Shown here: piece by piece, positions 27,636 through 35,749 of the stretch | How the letters are laid out: every line of letters begins with the position of its first letter | Numbering within the stretch: position 1 is the stretch's first letter | Source: AP-15 sp963736715 | GTDB taxonomy: Bacteria > Pseudomonadota > Alphaproteobacteria > ATCC43930 > CGMCC-115725 | Direction of reading: 5' to 3' | Assembly (NCBI GenBank): GCA_963736715.1 | Contig: CAVTQA010000010.1 | Span: 484,543 to 548,542 of the forward strand | Length of the DNA: 64,000 nt | The notes under the pieces: generated by a model | Told to the model about the DNA's origin: nothing | The model's input: the letters and a program-made list of their open reading frames with translations, nothing else | The model's database searches: none | Program-made: the position numbers and the translations under genes

Positions 27636-27885
27636 GCGTCATCGTCATATCGCTGGTTTCGACATTGAGCATCCGCGGACTCCGACTGCGTTTCGAAGTT
27701 TCGATGTTCGGCGGCAGGGCGCGCTGCGCGGCTGCGAATGCGGTTTGGGTTTGCTCAGCAATGTCTGGACCCGTGCCCCTTGTCCCAAATCTGACACAGC
27801 TGCCTACGAGGAACGCGATTTGCGGCCAGATTGTTCTGAATAGTAGCTCGACGATTTACCAACGTGCGAAACACGGGAGATGACT
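27636..27885 (-). pseudogene. Remnant of a second SMC-like ATPase copy
   Basis: Immediately after the lyase copy, about 45 bases (27636-27680) match the 3' end of the ATPase gene at 22610-22655 (CGTCATATCGCTG, TTGAGCAT). Then 27710-27775 matches about 23430-23495 (TTCGGCGGCA...CGCGCTGC, CGAATGCG, CTGCTC). So the whole lyase/ATPase block was once duplicated, and the second ATPase has lost about 0.75 kb internally and everything beyond. The remainder to 27885 holds no gene that I see. Confidence 0.55.
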
Positions 27886-28332
27886 ATGATCCGAAAATTG
27901 ATCCTTGGCACAGCTTCGGTATTGGCTTTGGGGATCGGCGGCGCCGCTCTGGATTTTTCGGCGGACGCTGATAGCGTTTCGAATGCGGTAGGGAACATGC
28001 CCTCGGCCCTCGGAACTTCTCAGCATTGGCTGAATGCCGCGAATCCGTCGAAAGACGACATTCGGTGGGCACAAGTAGAGCTTCACATGATCGGGCTCTA
28101 CAATGGCTCGCTCGACGGCGTCGTAGGCCCGGAGACAAAGCGGGCGCTTTTGGGATTCCAAAAGAGCAACGATCTTGCGCGGACGGCGACGCTTGATCAA
28201 CAGACTGCGGACGCCTTAATCAGCAACAGCGGCGTGGGCGCGGGATCCAGCATGCCAAAGGGTGCAGGAGCTGGATCCCTGACAAATTCCGCCGGCACGA
28301 GCGATTTCGGCAGCCGCGCCGAGCAAAAATAG
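27886..28332 (+). CDS. Exported peptidoglycan-binding-domain protein
   Basis: A 148-residue protein with a signal peptide (MIRKLILGTASVLALGIGGAA). Residues about 60-110 form a PG_binding_1 helical domain: VELHMIGLYNGSLDGVVGPETKRALLGFQKSNDL and LDQQTADAL. A Gly/Ser-rich tail follows. Such proteins dock to the cell wall or act as adaptor domains; no catalytic domain is present. I use the ATG at 27886 since GGGAG lies 6 bases upstream; the ATG at 27880 overlaps this site. Confidence 0.82.
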   Translation: MIRKLILGTASVLALGIGGAALDFSADADSVSNAVGNMPSALGTSQHWLNAANPSKDDIRWAQVELHMIGLYNGSLDGVVGPETKRALLGFQKSNDLARTATLDQQTADALISNSGVGAGSSMPKGAGAGSLTNSAGTSDFGSRAEQK

Positions 28333-28392
28333 GATCCGGGCACCGACTGCTTTGCGCCAACGAGCGGAGGAAGCAAGAAATGTGGGAGAGCC

Positions 28393-28575
28393 ATGAAAAC
28401 GCCACTGAAATATCGGGAAGGGGCAAAGCGTTGTCGTGAACTTCTCGATAGTCCGGTTGAACCGGAACTTAGAATTCAGCTCCGCTTGTGGGCCGCCGAA
28501 TTAGAGGACATTGCCAACGCTATTGAGTGCGGAAGTGAAGATTCGGCGCGGAAGGAATTTGCGCGACCACTGTAA
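28393..28575 (+). CDS. Small conserved-type helical protein
   Basis: A 60-residue protein, MKTPLKYREGAKRCRELLDS followed by ELRIQLRLWAAELEDIANAIE, behind GGGAGAGCC. The pattern (YRxxAxxCRxL...LWAxExExxA) resembles numerous short rhizobial proteins of unknown role. The product is predicted cytosolic and helical. The following 28576-28812 contain no gene that I recognise. Confidence 0.55.
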   Translation: MKTPLKYREGAKRCRELLDSPVEPELRIQLRLWAAELEDIANAIECGSEDSARKEFARPL

Positions 28576-28812
28576 GACCGGTTCTGGATTACTGCTGTGA
28601 CAGGGCCTACGCCGGCAGTGGAAGTGGGTCACCCGGCTCCGCGTCAGTAAACCCGGACATCGCCGCTGCGGATGCGCAGCACCACTATGGGTCAACTGCA
28701 GCATTCGATGCCGCATAGCTGGGTAACGGCCAAACCTGTCCTTTTCGGGTTCGGCTGTTGCCTGCGTTTAGTCGCTTACGACCTGAGTGTTTGCATTTTG
28801 TGAGCAGATTTG

Positions 28813-29829
28813 TCAGGCGAGAGCAGGAATGATGGTGTGTTCGGTAAGGCGGCGGCCGGCAGCGATGGCGGCGCGGCCAGCGCGGGTGAGATAGTAGCGA
28901 TAGGTGCCGAGGACGCGTTTGATGACGCCGAGATGGCGCAGACGGGCGAGTTGTCGGGATAGGGTGGCGGGAGAGGATTGGCCAAGGAGCGGCAGTAGGT
29001 CGGCGCGACGGAGACCAGCGATATTGAAGCCGGGACGCTGGAGGGCGGCGAGCAGGGTCTGTTCGGCGCGGCTGAAAAAGTTGAGGCCCTTGAGGTTTCG
29101 GCCTTTGACCGGGCGGGGTTGGGTGAGACGGTCGAGCGCCCGGATGCCAGCCGAGAAGTCGTCCAGACTGGAGAAGTATTCGAGGTAACGGCGATTGCAG
29201 CTTAGCAAGATCTCACGCAAGTCCTTGAGGCTGTAGATAGTCTTTCTGACGGGGGCGAGGGCGCGGGTTGCCGGGCCTTGCCGATGTTCCACCCCCGCCT
29301 TCGCGGGGGCAGGCTCTTGCGGTAGTGCTTGAAAGCGGAGACGTCGTTGGTGGTGGTCTCGATACGCAGGACGAGGCCGAATTTGTCGTAGATCTTGATC
29401 GAGGACTTACTGAAACGATGCTTGACGCAGGTGCCCTCGATCCGCGTCGTGAATTGGCTGCCGATCTCTTGGGCGAGTTGGGCAGTGACCTTGTGGCCGA
29501 GAAAGGTGGCGACGTGTTCGGCTTTGACGGTCAGGATGGCTTGCCGGGAAAGCTGTTGATAGAGGGGTTTGAGGATGGCTGGCGTGCGGAACACCGGATC
29601 AGTGGCGTATTCGACCTGCATGAAACTCCAGTGGTAGGGCGCGCTCGCGCACTCGATCGCGTAGCGGTTCGGCAAATCGCGGATAGTCGAAGATCCGGAT
29701 CTGCCGCGCAGAAAGAAATCCCGTCATTCCCTTGGCGTAACAGGCTCCCGGCAGCGTGCCGGTGACGATGATCCGGTCATAGCAGGAGAGCACCCCGGCG
29801 AGGCGCTCGCGGTAACGCTCCGTCAGCGG
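28813..29829 (-). pseudogene. Conserved rhizobial-type hypothetical gene with C-terminal winged-helix-like segment, broken
   Basis: Three pieces of one gene. N-terminal: LTERYRERLAGVLSCYDRIIVTGTLPGACYAKGMTGFL (29600-29829). Middle: YHWSFMQVEYATDPVF, VKAEHVATFLGHKVTAQLAQEIG and RFSKSSIKIYDKFGLVLRIETTTNDV to KHYRK (29316-29640). C-terminal: EHRQGPATRALAPVRKTIYSLKDLREILL to the SRQLARLRHLGVIKRV winged-helix-like end (28813-29292). A large middle part (I estimate 150-200 codons from memory of relatives) is deleted between the first two. A 23-base REP-like insert lies between the last two. Function of the intact family is unknown to me. Confidence 0.65.
29293..29315. repeat. REP-like 23-base insert inside a coding relic
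   Basis: On the plus strand it starts CCCCG and ends GGGCAGGCT, with the hairpin CCCCCGC-CTTC-GCGGGGG covering 29292-29309. It separates KHYRK from (V)EHRQGP and breaks the frame by 23 bases. Ends match those of the insert in the IS4 transposase at 6277-6302. Confidence 0.6.
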
Positions 29830-30297
29830 CTAACTCAACCTCCCCTCCTGCTCCCCGCGTCTCCTGCCTCTATTTTAGCCTGTTTGGTTCCGGCTTCGCC
29901 GGCTTAGGTAGACCAAACATTTTTGTCGTAAGCCCCTAAGGCGAAGGCCTGGTTTTGCGCACAACCCCGGCCACAGCACCGGCACCGTCCCACTGCACTA
30001 GACGATCCGGGCGTCTTAAGCGTGTCGATGTTCGTCCGGATGGCGGAGATCGAATCTCAAGACCGGTGCCTTAAACCGTTCTGCCACCCGCATGTAGGAC
30101 GGTAGCGGGCTCAAGTGGTCGCCTCGGGGTCCCGGGTTGCCGGGATGCGACAACACCCATTCGAGCGAGCGTCCGCATTCCGCCGGAGCGGCGGAACGCG
30201 ATCTGGCTCCCCCTTGTTTCAAGACTTGCCGGCGCTGCTGCGGGCGGAGTGCGAGGGTTGGGGCTGGAAAGCCCGAGCGGCCTTGCCAGGGGTTGTC
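29830..30297. other. Non-coding stretch between relic gene and kinase operon
   Basis: No gene supported. It contains a GGTTCCGGCTTCGCCGGCTTAGG hairpin near 29885-29912, the tRNA-Ser-like remnant at 30041-30090, and the upstream region of the kinase operon. An open frame from 30115 into the kinase gene exists but has no recognisable protein features before 30298. Confidence 0.5.
30041..30090 (-). other. tRNA-Ser-like remnant
   Basis: The minus strand reads GGGTGGCAGAACGGTTTAAG then GCACCGGTCTTGA, closely matching the D-arm and anticodon stem (CCGGT-CTTGA, anticodon UGA) of tRNA-Ser(UGA). It then jumps to GATTCGATCTCCGCC like the T-arm. The variable arm, one side of the anticodon stem and proper acceptor stem are missing. 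Such half-tRNAs are often leftovers of integrative-element attachment sites. Confidence 0.5.
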
Positions 30298-31122
30298 ATG
30301 AAAATTCGGCAAAAGCGACAAGATCGAACAGCGGTCGGCAGAATGGCCCCCACGAACTGTCCGACGGTTCGGGAAGCGGCGTTGGCGGCGCGCGTCGCCG
30401 AGCTAGAGGCCGAGTTGCGGGCGCGCGACGATTTCCTGGCGATCGCAGCCCACGAACTGCGCAACCCGATGACGCCGATCAGCGCCCGGCTGGAGCTGCT
30501 GTTGGCGAAGGCGCGTCACATGTCGGGAGGCGTGCCGGCCGGACTGGTGCACGGCCTCGAACTACTCGAAGGGCTGGTCAATGCGTATCTCCGGCGGGCG
30601 ACGACTCTACTGGAGGTGGCGCGCGCCAGTTCCGGGAAACTGAACCTGCAAGCCGCCGAGGTCGATCTTTCGACGCTGGTCCGGCAGGTCACGTCGAACA
30701 TGCTGCCCTTGGCCGAGAGTGCCGGCTGCCAAGTTCGACTTACCGTCGAAGACGGGGTGAACGCAATATGCGATCCAATGGCGATCGAGCAGATCCTGGA
30801 AAATCTGCTTTCCAATGCCATTCGTTTCGGACCGGGACGGCCCGTGGAGGTCTCGTTTGCGGGGGATGGCGAAGTGGCCCGGCTGTCGGTCCGCGACGAG
30901 GGCATCGGAATATCGGATTGCGACCAGGCGTTGATTTTCGAGCGCTTCCACCGCTCCCGTCGAGCGATGCCCAATGGGGGGTTCGGGATCGGCCTGTGGG
31001 TAACGCGCCAGCTGGTGCGCGCTATGCGGGGAGAGATCAACGTTTCGAGCCGCCGGGGTGCCGGGTCGGCGTTCACCGTCAGATTGCCGCTGCGGCAGGG
31101 TGGCGCAGAACATGCCGACTGA
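30298..31122 (+). CDS. Soluble sensor histidine kinase of a KaiC-HK-RR operon
   Basis: A 274-residue kinase without membrane segments. A short coiled-coil (AALAARVAELEAELRARD) leads to the HisKA box DDFLAIAAHELRNPMTPI with His52, then an HATPase domain with ENLLSNAIRFG, DEGIGIS and GGFGIGLWVTRQL. No input domain is present, so it likely takes its signal from the KaiC-like partner whose ATG overlaps its last codons. The ATG 30298 is chosen as the beginning of recognisable sequence; the frame is open to 30115. Confidence 0.87.
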   Translation: MKIRQKRQDRTAVGRMAPTNCPTVREAALAARVAELEAELRARDDFLAIAAHELRNPMTPISARLELLLAKARHMSGGVPAGLVHGLELLEGLVNAYLRRATTLLEVARASSGKLNLQAAEVDLSTLVRQVTSNMLPLAESAGCQVRLTVEDGVNAICDPMAIEQILENLLSNAIRFGPGRPVEVSFAGDGEVARLSVRDEGIGISDCDQALIFERFHRSRRAMPNGGFGIGLWVTRQLVRAMRGEINVSSRRGAGSAFTVRLPLRQGGAEHAD

Positions 31123-32623
31123 CGAATCCGGCCGGCCGCTGCTCAAACGCATCCCGACCGGAGTGCCGGGGCTGGATACGGTTTTGCGCGGCGGCTTTCT
31201 GCGCGGCGGCATCTTTATTATCCAAGGCTCGCCCGGGGCGGGGAAAACCATTCTCGGCAACCAGATCTGCTTCCATCATGCCGCCAAGGGGTGCCGCGCG
31301 CTCTATGTGACATTGCTGGCTGAGAATCATGCGCGGATGCTGCTGCATATCGGGCAGCTCGGCTTTTTTGAAGAAGCGATCATCCCGGACCGCCTCTACT
31401 ACATCAGCGCCTTTCGGGTGCTCGAACAGGAAGGCCTCCCGGCGGTCCTGAATCTGCTGCGCCGCGAAGTGCAGGCGCGCGGGGCGAGCCTTCTGGTTCT
31501 CGACGGGTTGTCGGCCATCGAGGAGACCGCGGACTCCCGCCGTGAGTTCAAGAAATTCATTCACGAATTGCAGGCTCAAGCTGCGATCGCGGATTGCGCG
31601 ATGCTGCTTCTGACCGGCGGAAGTCAAATTTCAGCCGAGCACACATTAGTGGATGGTGTCATCGAGCTTCGGACAAAACTGTACGGCAGACATGCGGAAC
31701 GTCTACTGCAGGTTCATAAGCTGCGGGGCAGCGGTTACCTGCGGGGCGAGCATTCGTTTCGCATCACCGATAAAGGAATTGTCGTCTATCCGCGTACCGA
31801 GGCATTGCTGGTGCACCCTTCGGTTCCGGACAAGGTGACCGGGCCGCCGATTTCGACGGGTGTTGCTCAACTCGACCGGATAATGGGCGGGGGTTTCCCG
31901 CAGCACTCGACCGCTCTGCTGGTTGGCCCGCCGGGCATCGGCAAGACGACGCTCGGCCTGCATTTTCTCAGCGAATGCAGTCGCGACAATCCGGGCCTGT
32001 TCTTCGGGTTTTATGAGACGCCGGCAGCGATCCGCGACAAGGCGAAAGTACTGGGGCTGCCGCTTGATCGGCTGATCGCCGAGGGTCACGTCGAGGTCGT
32101 CTGGCAGCCCACGACCGAAGGGTTGCTCGATCAAACCTGCGATCGGCTCGTTGCGGAAATCGGACGCCGCGGCGTCCGCCGGCTGTTCATCGACGGCCTC
32201 CAGGGGTTCGAAAGGCTGGCTCCCGAGCCGGAGCGCCTCAGCCACATTTTTTCGGCCTTCAGCAGCGAACTCCGCGGGCGTGGCATCAGCACTCTCTTTA
32301 CGTCGGAAGCCGATTTGATCGGGCCCGTGCTGGGTCTGCCCTTTAGCGGCCTATCGCTTCGAGGCGTCTCGTGCATAGCGGAAATCATCCTGGTGATGCG
32401 CTACGTCGAGCTGCGCTCGCAGCTGCACCGGATGATTTCGGTACTGAAGGTCCGGGACGCAGAAATCAACTCGGCGTTGCACAGGTTCACGATCTCCGGG
32501 AATGGCATAGTCATCGAGCCGGATTCGACTGCGGCAGAGGAGATTCTGGCGCAGGTGGTGAGGCAAGACGGGTATCGGGGCCCGGCCAGGGCGCCAGCCA
32601 CCGGGCATGGCAGCGAGGATTAG
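31112..32623 (+). CDS. Double-domain KaiC-like ATPase
   Basis: A 503-residue protein with two RecA-type KaiC domains. Domain 1 (about 12-235) has TGVPGLDTVLRGGFLRGG, Walker A GSPGAGKT (39-46) and Walker B LLVLDGLSAI. Domain 2 (about 245-490) has STGVAQLDRIMGGGFP, Walker A GPPGIGKTT (272-280) and RRLFIDGLQGFER. In cyanobacterial KaiC these domains drive the clock; non-cyanobacterial relatives linked to kinases are thought to control stress or adhesion, without a KaiA/KaiB pair here. The first domain shows LLAENHARM where KaiC has its catalytic EE pair, so hydrolysis there could differ. ATG 31112 overlaps the kinase stop. Confidence 0.88.
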   Translation: MPTDESGRPLLKRIPTGVPGLDTVLRGGFLRGGIFIIQGSPGAGKTILGNQICFHHAAKGCRALYVTLLAENHARMLLHIGQLGFFEEAIIPDRLYYISAFRVLEQEGLPAVLNLLRREVQARGASLLVLDGLSAIEETADSRREFKKFIHELQAQAAIADCAMLLLTGGSQISAEHTLVDGVIELRTKLYGRHAERLLQVHKLRGSGYLRGEHSFRITDKGIVVYPRTEALLVHPSVPDKVTGPPISTGVAQLDRIMGGGFPQHSTALLVGPPGIGKTTLGLHFLSECSRDNPGLFFGFYETPAAIRDKAKVLGLPLDRLIAEGHVEVVWQPTTEGLLDQTCDRLVAEIGRRGVRRLFIDGLQGFERLAPEPERLSHIFSAFSSELRGRGISTLFTSEADLIGPVLGLPFSGLSLRGVSCIAEIILVMRYVELRSQLHRMISVLKVRDAEINSALHRFTISGNGIVIEPDSTAAEEILAQVVRQDGYRGPARAPATGHGSED

Positions 32624-32993
32624 GGTGGCGCTCATCTTGGTGGTCGAGGACGAATTCAGCGTTGCCGAGGTCCTCCAATCCGTATTGGCCGACGCCGGCC
32701 ACGAAGTGGTGACGGCAGTCAATGGCCGGCAAGGGTTGGAGCTCCTCGGCAAAAGGTCACCCGATCTGGTCTTGCTCGATTTCATGATGCCGATAATGGA
32801 CGGGCCGGCCATGCTGAAGGCCATGAAGCAAGATCCGGCCTACCGCAAAGTTCCCGCGGTGGTGATGAGTTCACTTCCCGAAAGCGCCGTCGCCGAAGCC
32901 GCGCGCGGCATGTACGCCGCGTTCCTGCGCAAACCGTTCAAGCTGGCGGCGGTCACCGATGTCGTCAAAACCGTGCTCGGCCAGCAAAGCTAG
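32607..32993 (+). CDS. Single-domain response regulator
   Basis: A 128-residue CheY-like receiver: acidic pocket VVEDE (12-16), phospho-acceptor Asp58 in LVLLDFMMPIMDG, Ser/Thr switch VVMSS and Lys in FLRKPF. No output domain. It overlaps the KaiC-like gene by 17 bases, completing an HK-KaiC-RR unit; GTG 32625 is an alternative start giving VALILVVEDE. Confidence 0.9.
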   Translation: MAARIRVALILVVEDEFSVAEVLQSVLADAGHEVVTAVNGRQGLELLGKRSPDLVLLDFMMPIMDGPAMLKAMKQDPAYRKVPAVVMSSLPESAVAEAARGMYAAFLRKPFKLAAVTDVVKTVLGQQS

Positions 32994-33061
32994 GGGCCGG
33001 ACGGGTTGGAAACATTGCCTTTCGGTCCCCTGACGGACCGCACGCCCATATCTGCATCGAC

Positions 33062-33607
33062 ATGCAGAATGTATTCGCCGAGGAAACACCCTGGCATACG
33101 CCCTGGATGGCGCGGGTACTTCCGGTCGTAGCACGCATTGCCGATCGTCACCCATCACGGACGGTCTTCACCCGCTTCGTCCCGCCCCGGCGGCCCGATG
33201 CGATGCCGGGCAGCTGGCAACGCTATTACGAGCGTTGGAGAGAGCTGATCTTGGAGCGGATCGACCCGCGGCTGATCGAGCTGGTCCCGCCATTGGCGGC
33301 GCTCGCCCCTCCCGCCGAGGTGATCGACAAGAGGCTGTATTCACCATTTTCCGAACCGCAATTGGGCGACCTGTTGCGCCGGCGTGGAATCGACAGCCTC
33401 GTCATCACCGGAGCCGAGACCGACGTCTGCGTTCTCGCCGCCGTTCTCGATGCTGTCGACCTCGGCTACCGCGTCATACTTGCGACGGACGCGCTGTGCA
33501 GTTCGTCGGACGCCACGCACGATGCGTTGCTTACTCTTTGTCGCAACCGTTTCAGTCAGCAGATCGAGACCGCCAGTAGCGAGACGATCCTCGCGTGCTG
33601 GTATTGA
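33062..33607 (+). CDS. Isochorismatase-like cysteine hydrolase, N-terminus split by a frameshift
   Basis: A Rossmann-like hydrolase: the CIDMQNVFAE segment with the catalytic Asp, ETPWHTPWM, RTVFTRFVPP, YSPFSEPQLGDLLRRRGIDSLVITGAETDVCVLAA (Lys-Cys dyad region with the nucleophile Cys in DVCV) and LATDALCSSSDATHDALL. Residues LETLPFGPLTD, typical of the family's start, are encoded at 33006-33038 in another frame (TTG 33006). A one-base shift near 33040 therefore removed the first 18 or so residues; the ATG at 33062 falls inside the active-site strand. It lies 68 bases after the response regulator; relation to that operon is unclear. Confidence 0.8.
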   Translation: MQNVFAEETPWHTPWMARVLPVVARIADRHPSRTVFTRFVPPRRPDAMPGSWQRYYERWRELILERIDPRLIELVPPLAALAPPAEVIDKRLYSPFSEPQLGDLLRRRGIDSLVITGAETDVCVLAAVLDAVDLGYRVILATDALCSSSDATHDALLTLCRNRFSQQIETASSETILACWY

Positions 33608-33629
33608 GATCGGGCCGGCTTGGGATTGA

Positions 33630-34757
33630 TTATCCTTGGGCCGGACCGACCGTGTCGGCCATCCGCGCGCCGCGCATTCCGAGCGGCTTGGGCTTACCGG
33701 TGGTTGTTTCGCGCGCGGTCTGATGTTCCATCTCGGCATCGAGTTTGGCGCCGACCAGAACGACGATGATCGAGATCCAGATCCATGTCATGAAGCCGAT
33801 GATCGCGCCGAGCGACCCATAGGTCTTGTTGTAGCTGCCGAAATTTGCCACGTACCACGAGAAGAGAACTGAAGCGGCAACCCACATCACCGTGGCGAAG
33901 GCACTGCCCCAAGTGATCCAACGCCAGCGCGCTTCATTGCGGCTCGGGCCGTACCTGTAGAGCGCGGCCAGCGCCAACGCGGTTAGTACGAAAAGTATTG
34001 GCCACCGCGCGATTTTGACGAGCAGGTCCGTTCCGCCCGGCAGCGGGATAAAGTTCAACACCACCGGCAGAAGCACGACTACTGCGATTGCCAATAGGAT
34101 GAACACGATAGACGCCAGCGTAAAGGTTAGCGTGGTCAAATAAAATTTGACCACGCTACGCTTCTCTTTTTCTCCATACACAATGTTCAAAGCATCGAAA
34201 ATTGCGCTGACGCCGGAATTGGTGGTCCACAACGAGACGGCAAGACTCACGAGAAAGCCGACACCGAGGGTCGTTCCGCCATTCGAGGCGAGCCGGGTCA
34301 TGTCCTCACGAAGCAAGTCGATGGCACCCCCCGGCGCGACGTTGGCCAGCGCGTCGAGGTGACCGGCAATGTCCGCGGGATTGGCAAACAGCCCATATAT
34401 CGAGAACAGAGCCGCTATCCCGGGGAAAATGGACAGCAGGAGATAAAAGGTCACTCCGGCGGCGACCAACAGGATGCGGTCTTCCGAAATACCGTGATAG
34501 ACGCGCAGGAGGATGTCCTTCCACCCCTTGGGCGGGATCTCCGAGGGCGTATCCGCGGATCGGCCGCGGCCGGCTTCCGGCGCCACGCGATCTTCGGTCC
34601 GCGCTTTCTCGCGATCTTCGGTCCGCGGTGTTTCCCCGGCGGCCCGGCGCTGGCCGAAAGTTACGGCGAGCAAGAGCGCGGAAAACGCAACGGCCCACAA
34701 GGGCGTGTGTTCCGCCCGCCCGATCGGGACATCCGTAGGCACATCACTGCTGCTCAT
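33630..34757 (-). CDS. YihY/BrkB-family inner-membrane protein
   Basis: A 375-residue membrane protein. One hydrophobic segment near the N-terminus (LWAVAFSALLLAVTFG) precedes a charged linker with RTEDREKARTEDR repeats. The YihY core follows with about six segments: VAAGVTFYLLLSIFPGIAAL, LSLWTTNSGVSAIFDALN (VSLWTTN...), ALYRYGPSR, ARWRWITWGSAFATVMW and YGSLGAIIGFMTWIWIS. The family has no settled function (once mis-called ribonuclease BN). The C-terminal 40 residues are cytosolic and polar. Confidence 0.9.
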   Translation of the reverse strand: MSSSDVPTDVPIGRAEHTPLWAVAFSALLLAVTFGQRRAAGETPRTEDREKARTEDRVAPEAGRGRSADTPSEIPPKGWKDILLRVYHGISEDRILLVAAGVTFYLLLSIFPGIAALFSIYGLFANPADIAGHLDALANVAPGGAIDLLREDMTRLASNGGTTLGVGFLVSLAVSLWTTNSGVSAIFDALNIVYGEKEKRSVVKFYLTTLTFTLASIVFILLAIAVVVLLPVVLNFIPLPGGTDLLVKIARWPILFVLTALALAALYRYGPSRNEARWRWITWGSAFATVMWVAASVLFSWYVANFGSYNKTYGSLGAIIGFMTWIWISIIVVLVGAKLDAEMEHQTARETTTGKPKPLGMRGARMADTVGPAQG

Positions 34758-34906
34758 GCGCTTGGTCCATGCGAGAGGTGGCTGGTCTTTGATCGCTTGT
34801 TGTTCGACGAGCTCGCTTCAGCTCGTCGCCGCGGCGGGTCATCCTCCCCGACTGCAATTAGAACCTTGGATATCGCGCAGAGTTCCGCTACGGCGGGTTG
34901 TCGGCG

Positions 34907-35422
34907 TCACCGTTCTCGAGGAATGGCCGAGGTCTGTGTCCCCGGCCAATTCATGATCGGGACGCTGCTTATGCTGTTTTTCGGGCTGCCTTCGATGACG
35001 CGGTCGCTATAGGCCACGTATACCAGCACGTTGCGCTCGCGGTCGAAGAAGCGAACGACCTGCAGTGTCTTGAAGATGAGACTGCGGCGCTCGTCGAAAA
35101 CCCGCTCCCCGTCCTTCAATTCGCCGGCGATTTTGATCGGCCCGACCTGGCGACAGGCGATGCTGGCGTCGCTGGTATCCTCCGCGACGCCCAACCCGCC
35201 CTTCAATCCCCCGGTCTGCGCCCGGCTGATATGGCAGGCGACCCCCTCGACCTTCGGGTCGTCGAATCCGTCGACGACGATCTTGTCATTCGGCCCGAGC
35301 AGGTGGAACCGGGTGCTGACGGACCCGGTCGTGCCGCGCTCGGGCCGGCTAAAGACCCATAACCCGAACAAAAGAACGATTGCCAGCGCCCCGGCCCCGA
35401 CAACGAGCCCCAATCTCCTCAT
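34907..35422 (-). CDS. creA: CreA family protein
   Basis: A 171-residue exported protein. One N-terminal hydrophobic segment (MRRLGLVVGAGALAIVLLFGLWV) is followed by the highly characteristic CreA body: IVVDGFDDPKVEGVACHISRA, GGLKGGLGVAEDTSDASIACR, FKTLQVVRFFDRERNVLVYVAYSDRVIEGSPKNSIS. Found next to the cre genes in E. coli but of unknown function. Start at ATG 35422 after GGTAGTT; the open frame to 35482 adds a polar stretch without support. Confidence 0.9.
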   Translation of the reverse strand: MRRLGLVVGAGALAIVLLFGLWVFSRPERGTTGSVSTRFHLLGPNDKIVVDGFDDPKVEGVACHISRAQTGGLKGGLGVAEDTSDASIACRQVGPIKIAGELKDGERVFDERRSLIFKTLQVVRFFDRERNVLVYVAYSDRVIEGSPKNSISSVPIMNWPGTQTSAIPRER

Positions 35423-35577
35423 AACTACCTCGCCTATGACATCGAAAAAACACGCGCCGACGCGCTCTATCTCGTCGAGCACGCCGCAGCCGCGCCCTGA
35501 CGTAACCGGTTCTTAGCCTGGAACCAAATGAACTAATCGGCGCGCAGTTCGTTAGGGTGCATAGCGCGAGGAGGGCT

Positions 35578-35661
35578 ATGAACAAGGCCGTCGAACACGT
35601 CGAACGGACATTCGGCCCCCTATCTCCATCTCATCTGAAACCGGCTTCACGGCTACCATGA
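35578..35661 (+). CDS. Possible 27-residue leader or broken ORF with strong ribosome site
   Basis: ATG 35578 is preceded by GCGAGGAGGGCT, an unusually good Shine-Dalgarno match, and encodes MNKAVEHVERTFGPLSPSHL plus seven residues. A second frame (ISSETGFTATMRPKSIRRYAL, stop at 35693) directly overlaps, so this may be a frameshifted small gene. No family recognised. Confidence 0.3.
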   Translation: MNKAVEHVERTFGPLSPSHLKPASRLP

Positions 35662-35749
35662 GGCCGAAGAGCATTCGTCGGTATGCCCTGTGATCGGGAC
35701 TGGCCGGTCCATGGGTCGACTATGCGCGAGCAACGGGGCATTGCAAAGA

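Noticed and set aside
30016..30321. Minus-strand frame encoding VAERFKAPVLRFDLRHPDEHR
   Set aside because: This is the familiar translation artefact of tRNA-Ser sequence, and only the tRNA remnant is real.
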